The position numbers and the translations under genes are program-made. A stretch of DNA of 18,640 nt from an uncultured bacterium. Its GTDB lineage: Bacteria; Cyanobacteriota; Vampirovibrionia; Gastranaerophilales; Gastranaerophilaceae. Positions 6,612-13,604 of the stretch are shown here, piece by piece. A model generated the notes under the pieces. It worked only from the letters and a program-made list of their open reading frames with translations, was not told where the DNA came from and ran no database searches. Each line of letters opens with the position of its first letter. The stretch's first letter is position 1. The stretch is from the NCBI GenBank assembly GCA_949299435.1, contig CASGAK010000133.1:1-18640 (forward strand), written 5' to 3'.

Positions 6612-7799
6612 TTATTTTTTAGTTTCTTCTGATTGTTTTTCTGATAAATTCTCTTCAGATTCAATTTTCTTCATTTCTTCTTTAGATACAATAGTAACCG
6701 GACGTCCCGGGGTTAGTTTTTGAATGCCGTCTGTTACAATTCTATCGCCTTTTTTTACTCCGTCTTCCACAATCCAAGCATCACCTGATTGACCTTTTGT
6801 TTTGATGTATGTTAATTGTGGTAAGTCTTTTTCATCAAGTTTGTAGACAAATTTTCCGGCTTGATTTTCCTGTACGGCTGTTACTGGTACTATAGGTACA
6901 TTTGAGGGTTTATTTGCATATAGTTTTGCTGTCAAAAATTCACCTTGAATAAGAGCGTTATTAGGATTTTGGAAAGTTGCTCTCATTGTGATTGTACCTG
7001 TTGATTGGTCGACTTTGTTGTCTTGAAAATCCTGTATGCCGTCATATTTATATTTTTCACCGTTGGAAAGATATAATTCTACTTTTCTGTTTGTATTCAG
7101 CTCCCCGTCTGAGTTTGCTAAAATTGCGTAGTCATTTGAATCAAGTGGGAAAGTTACATATATCGGGTTGGTACTGTTAATTGTGGTTAGAGCTCCTGAT
7201 GAGGGGGTTACATAGTTACCTACTGTGACATTAATAATCCCTACTTTGCCGTCTACTGGTGATTTTACCATTGTATAGCCCATTATGCGTTGACTGTCGT
7301 TATAGTTAGCTTCTGCGGAGGCAACTTGAGCTTTTAGGGAATCTCTTTGTGAAAGCATTTGGTCATATTGTGATTTTGCTATGTAATCTTTTGCTACTAA
7401 TTCTTGAGCCCTTGCAAGTTGCTTTTCTGCATAGGCTAATTGTGCTTTTAAATTGGCAACATTCGCTTTTGCCATTTTAGAAGCATTTGAAAATTCTGTT
7501 GGTTCTATTTGAAAAAGAGTTTGACCTTTTTGAACATAGTCACCTTCTTTGAAATAACTTTTGGTTAAGTAACCTGATATGCGTGCAAGAACATCTACTC
7601 GATACTTTGCCACGACTCGGGCAGGGGCTTCATATGTTCGAATTATACTTTTTTCTTCTACTGTATCTACAACTACTTGAGGTGCGGGTCTGTTTTTCAT
7701 AGCTTTGCCGCTTTTTATATCATTATAGACTGTGATACCATATCTTATAAGTATTGCACCAATTATTAGTGACAATATTATTATTATATTTTTTTTCAT
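6612..7799 (-). CDS. RND efflux membrane fusion (periplasmic adaptor) protein
   Basis: The adaptor that joins the inner-membrane pump to the TolC channel. It has 395 aa and starts at ATG 7799 after a strong GGGGAGAG ribosome-binding site. Residues ~4-25 are a hydrophobic signal or membrane anchor with no lipobox Cys, so it is probably held by the anchor helix rather than as a lipoprotein. The lipoyl-like domain is split around a coiled-coil hairpin: VLARISGYLTKSYFKEGDYVQKGQTLFQIEP before, and MGYTMVKSPVDGKVGIINVTVGNYV after. The hairpin (~105-165) is rich in Ala, Lys and Gln. A beta-barrel domain follows (NPIYVTFPLDSNDY...), then the membrane-proximal domain ending near LTPGRPVTIVSKEE and a charged tail. 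It is the first gene of the operon and carries its own promoter and palindrome. Confidence 0.94.
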   Translation of the reverse strand: MKKNIIIILSLIIGAILIRYGITVYNDIKSGKAMKNRPAPQVVVDTVEEKSIIRTYEAPARVVAKYRVDVLARISGYLTKSYFKEGDYVQKGQTLFQIEPTEFSNASKMAKANVANLKAQLAYAEKQLARAQELVAKDYIAKSQYDQMLSQRDSLKAQVASAEANYNDSQRIMGYTMVKSPVDGKVGIINVTVGNYVTPSSGALTTINSTNPIYVTFPLDSNDYAILANSDGELNTNRKVELYLSNGEKYKYDGIQDFQDNKVDQSTGTITMRATFQNPNNALIQGEFLTAKLYANKPSNVPIVPVTAVQENQAGKFVYKLDEKDLPQLTYIKTKGQSGDAWIVEDGVKKGDRIVTDGIQKLTPGRPVTIVSKEEMKKIESEENLSEKQSEETKK

Positions 7800-7849
7800 T
7801 TGCTCTCCCCTAATCGTGTTTATTGAATAGTCAAATCTTGTTAATTTTA

Positions 7850-7865
7850 TGTTGCATTTGCAACA
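7850..7865. promoter_or_regulatory. 16-bp palindrome at the efflux operon promoter, likely operator
   Basis: TGTTGCA and TGCAACA flank a two-base centre (perfect 7-2-7). It begins six bases after the -10 box on the minus strand, covering the expected transcription start. A repressor bound here would block RNA polymerase. The shape suits a TetR- or MarR-type dimer, but no such regulator is encoded in this window. Confidence 0.65.
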
Positions 7866-7870
7866 ATCTA

Positions 7871-7899
7871 ATTATACAAAAAGAATTTTTTAAAAGCAA
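7871..7899 (-). promoter_or_regulatory. Promoter of the efflux operon
   Basis: On the minus strand, TTGCTT (7894-7899) and a perfect TATAAT (7871-7876) are 17 bases apart. It sits immediately after the rdgB stop codon, so the pump can be controlled separately from uppS-rdgB. Confidence 0.7.
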
Positions 7900-7903
7900 T
7901 ATA

Positions 7904-8500
7904 TTACTTGGGTAAATTCATTTCTTGCTGTATGTAGTTGAAAACCTTTTGTAGAGCTAAACTGCGGTGAGATAGTCTGTTTTTTTCTTCTTCTGTCATA
8001 TCGGCCATTGTTTTTTGTGTATTTTCTACTATAAAAATCGGATCATAGCCAAATCCATGGGTTCCTGACTGGGTGTATGAGATTTCGCCTTTACATTCTC
8101 CTATTGATTTAAATAATATTTCACCTTTTGGACTTATAAGTGTCATAGCACATACAAATTTTGCTTTTCTATTTTTTGAGTCCTTTAGGTTAGCAAGTAG
8201 TTTATCAATTCTTTTTTGCGGGCTGTCCGCATATCTTGCCGAATGTATTCCTGGTGCTCCGTTTAATCCTTCAGTGCAAAGCCCAGAATCATCTGCAAGG
8301 GTATATTCTTTTGTTAATTTATTCGCTTCTTTCGCTTTTATTATCGAATTTTCTTCAAACGTTGTTCCGTTTTCTATAGGGTTGAAATTTAACGACTTGT
8401 CGATAGGTGAAAATTCTACACCTGTAATGTTGAAAAGTTTTGCAATTTCTTTTATTTCTTCGACTTTATGCGGGTTTTGTGTTGCAATTATTATTTTCAT
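7904..8500 (-). CDS. rdgB: XTP/dITP diphosphatase (non-canonical purine NTP pyrophosphatase)
   Basis: Hydrolyses deaminated purine nucleotides (ITP, dITP, XTP) to monophosphates plus pyrophosphate, keeping them out of DNA and RNA. It has 198 aa, the normal HAM1/RdgB length, and is cytoplasmic. The family blocks are in order: the N-terminal nucleotide-binding TQNPHKVEEI, TFEENSIIKAKEA, the catalytic YTLADDSGLCTEGLNGAPGIHSARYA, the base-recognition GTHGFGYDPIF, and MADMTEEEKNRLSHRSLA near the C-terminus. It follows uppS by 17 bases on the same strand, with a GGAG rather far (about 11 bases) from the ATG, so the two genes are probably co-transcribed. Housekeeping; nothing unusual in the conserved residues. 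Confidence 0.96.
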   Translation of the reverse strand: MKIIIATQNPHKVEEIKEIAKLFNITGVEFSPIDKSLNFNPIENGTTFEENSIIKAKEANKLTKEYTLADDSGLCTEGLNGAPGIHSARYADSPQKRIDKLLANLKDSKNRKAKFVCAMTLISPKGEILFKSIGECKGEISYTQSGTHGFGYDPIFIVENTQKTMADMTEEEKNRLSHRSLALQKVFNYIQQEMNLPK

Positions 8501-8517
8501 AAAATTGTTTTCTCCGA

Positions 8518-9258
8518 TTATTTACCATAACGTCTTTGGCGGTTATGAAATTCCAAAATGGCTTCTGCGAGTGCATCTTTATTAAATTCAGGCCAGTATC
8601 TTTTTGTAACTATAAGCTCTGAATATGCTATTTGCCATAGTAAGTAGTTTGAAACTCTCATTTCGCCTCCTGTACGGATTAATAAGTCAGGATCGGGTAT
8701 GTTTTTTGTATAAAGATTTTTAGTGATTGTCGCTTCATTAATTTCTTCTAGAGAAATTTTTCCAGATTGCACTTGATGGCAAATGTTTTTGACGGCATGT
8801 ACTATCTCATCTCGTGCTCCGTAATTAAATGCTATTTGAAGGTTTACACCTGTGTTGTGTTTGGTTGTTTCAACTGAATTTTTTAGAATTTTTTGTAATT
8901 TTTCGCTTAATTTTGTAGTATCTCCGATAAAAGAAATTACAACATTGTTTTCATGCATTTCCTGAAGTTCATTTTGCAGAGTGGTTCCAAGTAAATCCAT
9001 CAAAAAAGATACTTCTTCAGGTTTCCTGTTCCAGTTTTCTGTTGAAAAAGCGTAGACGGTCAGATATTTTATTCCAAAATCATCACAGGCTCGCATTGTA
9101 GCTTTTAAGGAATCTACACCTTTTTTATGTCCGAATGCTGAGGGTAAGTTATGTAATTTAGCCCATCTGCGGTTGCCGTCCATTATTATTGCTATGTGTG
9201 ATAGGTTTGTTGCTTTGACTATTTCTTTTATATTTTCTTCGGCTGTTACTGTTGGCAT
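8518..9258 (-). CDS. uppS: Undecaprenyl diphosphate synthase (cis-prenyltransferase)
   Basis: Adds isopentenyl units in cis to farnesyl-PP to make undecaprenyl-PP, the lipid carrier for peptidoglycan and other surface polymers. The frame opens at 9303, but I place the start at ATG 9258 (MPTVTAEEN), which follows AAAGGA by eight bases; the upstream codons overlap the promoter. This gives 246 aa, normal for the family. Conserved blocks are HIAIIMDGNRRWAK (catalytic Asp27), AFGHKKG, YLTVYAFSTENW, FNYGARDEI and PDPDLLIRTGGEMRVSNYLLWQIAYSEL, which contains the pyrophosphate-binding Arg and metal-related Glu. It heads a two-gene unit with rdgB. Confidence 0.96.
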   Translation of the reverse strand: MPTVTAEENIKEIVKATNLSHIAIIMDGNRRWAKLHNLPSAFGHKKGVDSLKATMRACDDFGIKYLTVYAFSTENWNRKPEEVSFLMDLLGTTLQNELQEMHENNVVISFIGDTTKLSEKLQKILKNSVETTKHNTGVNLQIAFNYGARDEIVHAVKNICHQVQSGKISLEEINEATITKNLYTKNIPDPDLLIRTGGEMRVSNYLLWQIAYSELIVTKRYWPEFNKDALAEAILEFHNRQRRYGK

Positions 9259-9280
9259 TTTAGGTTTCCTTTGCTTGATT

Positions 9281-9309
9281 ATTATATATAAAAGTCTATC
9301 CAAAGTAAA
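9281..9309 (-). promoter_or_regulatory. Promoter of uppS-rdgB
   Basis: On the minus strand, TTTACT (9304-9309) and a perfect TATAAT (9281-9286) are 17 bases apart, 22 bases ahead of the ATG at 9258. The -35 box overlaps the end of the terminator of the upstream gene. Confidence 0.5.
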
Positions 9310-9343
9310 GCGGCGGCTTTTTTATTAAAAAAGCCGCCGCTTT
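9307..9343 (-). terminator. Strong GC-rich hairpin terminator after the 164-aa gene
   Basis: Perfect 17-base arms (AAAGCGGCGGCTTTTTT and its complement) enclose a three-base loop. The GCGGCGGC core is unusual for this AT-rich region. It lies 21 bases after the stop of the minus-strand gene at 9365-9859. The U-run after the stem is short, so part of the A/U stretch in the upper stem may serve instead. Confidence 0.75.
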
Positions 9344-9364
9344 ATTATAAATTATTTTTAAATT

Positions 9365-9859
9365 CTATTTTTTAAACCCTTTTAAAAAATTTGAGGTTTT
9401 GTCAAGGAAACTAAGTACAGCAGTAGTTCCTTTTTCGGTAAGATTTTTTGCAGCATCTCCAACTTTTTCTGCGGTTGTTTTTGGATTGCTTACTGCTTCT
9501 GATACGGTATTTATTGTTTCTTTAATCCCTTTTTCTATTTTTTTACCGCTTTCACTGCTTTTTAAATTTTTGAAGAATTTTAATATATTTTTATGATAAA
9601 AGATTGCACTTATAACTCCTATTGTGCCTAAAGCAAAAATAGTTTTTTGAGTCGTTGACATCTGTTTTTTAAATTCAAATTCTTCGTTATTTTTTATTTT
9701 ATCAATGTTGTCATTTACATTTTTATCAAATTGATCTTTTGTTAAGATTTTTTTTCTACCGTTTTTGTCTGTTACATGATAGCGATTTTTATTATCTAGC
9801 TGAACCAAGTTACCGCCGATAACTGATGAATTTGTAATACTTACCATTTCTGTTTTCAT
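9365..9859 (-). CDS. Protein of unknown function with one membrane segment and an amphipathic tail
   Basis: I do not recognise a family. The frame opens at 9904, but ATG 9859 (MKTEMVSITNSS) has AAGGA seven bases upstream and is preferred, giving 164 aa. Residues ~1-70 are polar, with VQLDNKNRYHVTDKNGRKKILTKDQF resembling a small beta-structured segment. A single hydrophobic stretch lies at ~73-88 (TIFALGTIGVISAIFYH). The rest is a Lys/Glu/Thr/Ala-rich helical region (EKGIKETINTVSEAVSNPK, TTAEKVGDAAKNLTEKGT) like that of YtxH/LEA-type proteins. It probably sits in the inner membrane with a helical cytoplasmic or periplasmic tail. It is monocistronic, with strong terminators on both sides (9307-9343 and 9963-9994). 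Confidence 0.65.
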   Translation of the reverse strand: MKTEMVSITNSSVIGGNLVQLDNKNRYHVTDKNGRKKILTKDQFDKNVNDNIDKIKNNEEFEFKKQMSTTQKTIFALGTIGVISAIFYHKNILKFFKNLKSSESGKKIEKGIKETINTVSEAVSNPKTTAEKVGDAAKNLTEKGTTAVLSFLDKTSNFLKGFKK

Positions 9860-9962
9860 ATAGTAAATCCTTCTTTTTACACACTTATATATTATAAATA
9901 TCAAAGTATATATTTTTTGATAGTTCTTTTAATATTTTTTACGAAAATTTACATCTTATTTT

Positions 9963-9994
9963 AAAAAAGGTATCAGAATTTCTGATACCTTTTT
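9963..9994 (-). terminator. Terminator of nrdJ
   Basis: The hairpin stem AAAAAGGTATCAG / CTGATACCTTTTT has a five-base loop, and on the minus strand is followed by a T-run. It lies 26 bases past the nrdJ stop. Confidence 0.85.
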
Positions 9995-10019
9995 ATATTA
10001 TTATTCTAGAAATGCAAAT

Positions 10020-12026
10020 TTATGAACAACCTGAATATCCGCATTTTAGACAGATGAAACAGCCTTCAGCCATTTGAATTTCATTTCCGCATTCGGGGCA
10101 TTTAACCGTTTTAATTTCACCTGTTGGGTTATATTCTTCTTCTGTTTCTTCTTTAATTTCATCTACTGTTTTCATAGATTTTTCAGCTTCAATTTGAGCA
10201 TCTGATTTTTTAGCGTCCAAGTTCATCGGCTGGAATTGGCGGCTGTTATTTCTGTAGACTGTAATTCCTTTCAAATTGTTTTCATAAGCTAGGATATATG
10301 CTTCTTCTATATCTGCACGAGTTGCATTTTCTTCAAAGTTTACTGTCTTAGATACAGCATTATCTGTATGAAGTTGGAATGCTGCTTGCATTTTAACGTG
10401 CCAGTAAGGTGATACATCATGAGCTGTTACAAAAATTTTCTTAGCATCTGATGGAACTTTATCTACATGAGCTACAGAACCTGTTTTTGCTATTTCTTTC
10501 ATTAATTCTTCAGAATAAAATCCGTGTTTTACTGCATAATCTTTAAATATCGGATTAATTTCAAGCATTTCGGTACCGTCCATAATTAATCTTGAAAATA
10601 CAAGACCGAACAACGGCTCTACACCGCCTGAAGCACCTGCTATCATTGATATTGTTCCTGTAGGTGCGATACAAGTTGTTGTAGCATTTCTGATACCGAA
10701 TTTTTCAATTTGTGAATCCAATTCTTTCCACTGTTCATCAGAAACTTTGCCAGCAGATTTTCCTTTGTATTTGTTATAAAGGAAGTTTTTGCCATCGTAT
10801 ATACTTCCTTTGAAATTATTAAATCTGCCTCTTTCTTTTGAAAGTTCAATAGATTCGCATTTTGATTCATAATCAATAAATTCCATAACTTGAGATGCAA
10901 GTTTAGTACCTTCAGCAGAGCTGTAAGAAATTCCCATTTTCATAAGCATATCTGCCCAGCCCATAACTCCGAGTCCAATTTTTCTGTTGTTTTGAACCAT
11001 TTCTGAAATCTGGGGCAGAGGATAATTGTTAACTGCAATTACGTTGTCTAAAAATCTGATTGCAGTTCTTGTTGTTTCTGCAAGTTTATTCCAATCAACA
11101 ATAGGACCGTTGGCACTATCAATTACCATTTTACCCAAATTTATTGAGCCTAAATTGCATGCTTCATAAGCTAAAAGTGGTACTTCTCCGCAAGGATTTG
11201 TAGATTCAATTTGACCTACTAAAGGTGTCGGGTTATCTGCGTTCATTTTGTCAATAAAGATAATTCCCGGCTCTCCGTTTCTCCAAGCACCGTCTACGAT
11301 TAAATCAAATACTTTTTTAGCATTCAATCTTGCAACTACTTCATTGTTTTGAGGATTTACCAAGTCATAATCAGTGTTATTTTTTAGTGCTTCCATAAAT
11401 TTATCAGTAATTGCAACTGAAATATTAAAGTTGTTTAGTTTGTTGTTATCAGATTTGCAGTTAATAAAATCTAAAATATCAGGGTGGTCAACTCTTAAAA
11501 TTCCCATATTTGCACCGCGTCTTGTTCCACCTTGTTTAACTGCTTCTGTTGCGGCATTGAATACTTCCATAAATGAAACAGGACCTGAAGATACGCCCAT
11601 AGTTGATCTTACAACACTGTTTTTAGGTCTTAGTCTTGAGAAAGAAAAACCTGTTCCGCCACCTGATTTGTGTATTAAAGCTGTGTTTTTAACAGTTTCA
11701 AAAATACCTTCAAGGCTGTCTTCTACAGGCAATACAAAACAAGCAGCCAACTGTCCCAATTCTCTTCCAGCGTTCATTAAAGTTGGGGAATTAGGCATAA
11801 AATAACAATTTGTTATTTCCTTGTAAAATCTTTCAGCTAATTTTTCTACATCAGCTTGGGTTTTGCCAAATTTTAAATCTCCTGATGCTATTGCTAAAGA
11901 TACACGTCTGAACATATCTGACGGTTTTTCTGTGCAATTGCCGTTTTTATCTCTTTTCAAGTATCTTCTTTCAAGAACTTTAATTGCGTTTTCGGATAAG
12001 TTTAATTTTTCTTCCACTAAGTTCAC
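10020..12026 (-). CDS. nrdJ: Adenosylcobalamin-dependent (class II) ribonucleoside-diphosphate reductase
   Basis: Reduces ribonucleotides to deoxyribonucleotides using a B12-derived radical, so it works with or without oxygen. An in-frame ATG exists at 12038, but GGAGG lies inside its first codons and is ideally placed (five bases) for the GTG at 12026. The protein then starts MNLVEEKLNLSENAIK, 668 aa. Conserved class II blocks are PNSPTLMNAG, QLAACFVLPVEDS, HKSGGGTGFSFSRLRP, the active-site STNPCGEVPLLAYEACNLGSINL, KIGLGVMGWADML, APTGTISMIAGASGGVEP and TVYRNNSRQFQ. The C-terminus carries CPEC...CLKC, a zinc-ribbon-like cysteine tail seen in many NrdJ proteins. No cobalamin-riboswitch signature was seen in the leader. 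It is monocistronic with its own terminator. Confidence 0.95.
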   Translation of the reverse strand: MNLVEEKLNLSENAIKVLERRYLKRDKNGNCTEKPSDMFRRVSLAIASGDLKFGKTQADVEKLAERFYKEITNCYFMPNSPTLMNAGRELGQLAACFVLPVEDSLEGIFETVKNTALIHKSGGGTGFSFSRLRPKNSVVRSTMGVSSGPVSFMEVFNAATEAVKQGGTRRGANMGILRVDHPDILDFINCKSDNNKLNNFNISVAITDKFMEALKNNTDYDLVNPQNNEVVARLNAKKVFDLIVDGAWRNGEPGIIFIDKMNADNPTPLVGQIESTNPCGEVPLLAYEACNLGSINLGKMVIDSANGPIVDWNKLAETTRTAIRFLDNVIAVNNYPLPQISEMVQNNRKIGLGVMGWADMLMKMGISYSSAEGTKLASQVMEFIDYESKCESIELSKERGRFNNFKGSIYDGKNFLYNKYKGKSAGKVSDEQWKELDSQIEKFGIRNATTTCIAPTGTISMIAGASGGVEPLFGLVFSRLIMDGTEMLEINPIFKDYAVKHGFYSEELMKEIAKTGSVAHVDKVPSDAKKIFVTAHDVSPYWHVKMQAAFQLHTDNAVSKTVNFEENATRADIEEAYILAYENNLKGITVYRNNSRQFQPMNLDAKKSDAQIEAEKSMKTVDEIKEETEEEYNPTGEIKTVKCPECGNEIQMAEGCFICLKCGYSGCS

Positions 12027-12131
12027 ACTAACCTCCATTTATGTATAAATAATCCAAGTCTTCTTATTGTTGTTTTTTCTAAGTTATCCCCATAAATAAA
12101 AAAATATTTTTAAAGCATGGTTTATTCTCCA

Positions 12132-12160
12132 ATTTTACATCAATTAAAAAAGGCATGCAA
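12132..12160 (-). promoter_or_regulatory. Candidate nrdJ promoter
   Basis: On the minus strand, TTGCAT (12155-12160) and TAAAAT (12132-12137) are 17 bases apart. This predicts a 5' leader of about 100 bases before the GTG at 12026. I see no B12 box or clear NrdR box in that leader. Confidence 0.4.
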
Positions 12161-12210
12161 CATGATATTATAAATAATTTTCAGTTTTGTAACAAAATAT
12201 TTTAGTGATA

Positions 12211-12239
12211 TTAAGTGATTTGCATGTTTATAATATAAT
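12211..12239 (+). promoter_or_regulatory. Candidate promoter of the symporter-ileS operon
   Basis: Two overlapping TATAAT boxes (12229-12234 and 12234-12239) precede the TTG start by about 20-25 bases. The -35 is weak: TTAAGT (12211-12216), 17 bases from the second box. A loose palindrome, TTTTGT-A-ACAAAA (12185-12197), lies further upstream. The -10 assignment is better supported than the -35. Confidence 0.4.
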
Positions 12240-12259
12240 ACTGCTTGAGGTGAAAATTT

Positions 12260-13564
12260 TTGAAACACTCTAAACTTACAGCCCTGATATTTATAGCATT
12301 ATTTTTAGGTGTATTGGTAGGACATTTCATACCTGATTTTGCTGTAAAGATGAAGCCGTTTGCTGATATATTTTTGCGAATGGTAAAGATGATAATAGCA
12401 CCTTTGCTTTTTTCAACGCTGGTAGTTGGAATTGCAGGACACGGTGATGCAAAAAGTTTGGGTAAAATAGGGCTTAAAACAATTATTTATTTTGAGGTTG
12501 TAACTACATTAGCTTTGATTATCGGGCTTACAATGGGAAATATATTTAAACCGGGAGTTGGGTTTGTATCCGGTACATCTGCTCATGCGATACAAATGCA
12601 AGAGGCAGGCTTAATGGCTGCGACTCATGCACATACATCAATAGGTGCTATGGTAACTGATATTTTCCCAACAAGTGTTGTTGATGCAATGGCAAAGGGA
12701 AACTTGTTGCAGATTGTTGTATTTTCGATTTTCTTTGCTCTTGCAATTTGTGCTGTCGGTAAAAAAGCTCAGCCTGTATTAGATTTATTAAACTCAGTAT
12801 CGCAGATTATGTTTAAATTTACCGAATATGTTATGTATTTTGCACCTTTAGGTATATTTGGAGCAATAGCTGCGACTGTCGGGGCTAATGGGTTAGCTGT
12901 TTTGAAAAATTATTTCAAAATAATTGGAGCTTTATATACTGCACTTGCAGTGTTTGTAATTTTAGTTTTATTCATTGTCTGTAAAATTGTAAAAATATCA
13001 TTCAGAAATCTTTTAAGAGCATTGCAGGAGCCTGCATTATTAGCTTTTACAACTGCAAGTTCTGAGGCTGCTTTTCCTAAGGCCATGGAAATCATGGAAA
13101 GTTTCGGAGTACCTAAAAATATTGTAAGTTTTGTAATGCCTACCGGATATACTTTTAATTTGGACGGGAGTACTCTATACCTGGCAATGGCAGTATTGTT
13201 CTCTTCTCAAATTGTAGGGATTAACCTTGATTTGAACCAACAAGTGGTAATAATGTTGGCATTAATGCTTACAAGTAAGGGTGTCGCAGGCGTACCGAGA
13301 GTTTCTTTGGTAGTTTTAGCAGGAACTCTTGCCAGTTTCAATATTCCGATTTTGGGTGTTGCAATTTTATTAGGTATTGACCAAATCCTTGATATGGGAA
13401 GAACGACTGTTAACTTAATAGGAAATTGCGTAGCTACAGTCGTTATTGCTCGTTGGGAAAAAGTTTTTGATTATGATAAGATGAAAGAGTTCGTAAAACT
13501 TTCAAAGGCTCAAAGCATTGGAGCTGATATTGAAAAGTTTCGAAAAGAACATGAAACACATTAA
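12260..13564 (+). CDS. Dicarboxylate/amino acid:cation symporter (DAACS family)
   Basis: A secondary transporter importing C4-dicarboxylates or acidic amino acids with Na+ or H+, 434 aa. It starts at TTG 12260 with GAGGTG eight bases upstream; the first helix begins at once (MKHSKLTALIFIALFLGVLVG). Family motifs are present: KMIIAPLLFSTLVVGIAG (helix 2), the first hairpin FTTASSEAAFPKAME, PTGYTFNLDGSTLYLAMA (helix 7), the second hairpin LTSKGVAGVPRVSLVVLAG, and the substrate-binding helix 8 GIDQILDMGRTTVNLIGNCVAT. The SSEAAFP hairpin and NLIGN end resemble DctA-type dicarboxylate carriers. Where the archaeal GltPh has Asp405 in a sodium site, this protein has Asn. A short His-containing insert (THAHTS) lies between helices. 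It is followed 40 bases later by ileS. Confidence 0.92.
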   Translation: MKHSKLTALIFIALFLGVLVGHFIPDFAVKMKPFADIFLRMVKMIIAPLLFSTLVVGIAGHGDAKSLGKIGLKTIIYFEVVTTLALIIGLTMGNIFKPGVGFVSGTSAHAIQMQEAGLMAATHAHTSIGAMVTDIFPTSVVDAMAKGNLLQIVVFSIFFALAICAVGKKAQPVLDLLNSVSQIMFKFTEYVMYFAPLGIFGAIAATVGANGLAVLKNYFKIIGALYTALAVFVILVLFIVCKIVKISFRNLLRALQEPALLAFTTASSEAAFPKAMEIMESFGVPKNIVSFVMPTGYTFNLDGSTLYLAMAVLFSSQIVGINLDLNQQVVIMLALMLTSKGVAGVPRVSLVVLAGTLASFNIPILGVAILLGIDQILDMGRTTVNLIGNCVATVVIARWEKVFDYDKMKEFVKLSKAQSIGADIEKFRKEHETH

Positions 13565-13604
13565 AGAATGTAAATTTAATTAAATAAGAAAAGGATAGAT
13601 GAAG

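Noticed and set aside
8073..8585. 170-aa plus-strand frame across rdgB and the end of uppS
   Set aside because: It runs opposite two well-conserved genes; it is a shadow of their codon pattern.
11374..11805. 143-aa plus-strand frame inside nrdJ
   Set aside because: It is antisense to conserved class II reductase motifs, with no ribosome-binding site.
12156..12162. TGCAACA in the nrdJ promoter as a second efflux operator
   Set aside because: Only one half of the palindrome is present; the other arm does not match.
12027..12259. Cobalamin riboswitch in the nrdJ/symporter divergent region
   Set aside because: No B12-box-like or GC-rich structured element could be found by eye; the region is AT-rich throughout.
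13565..13604. T-box riboswitch ahead of ileS
   Set aside because: Only about 40 bases separate it from the symporter gene, far too short for a T-box.
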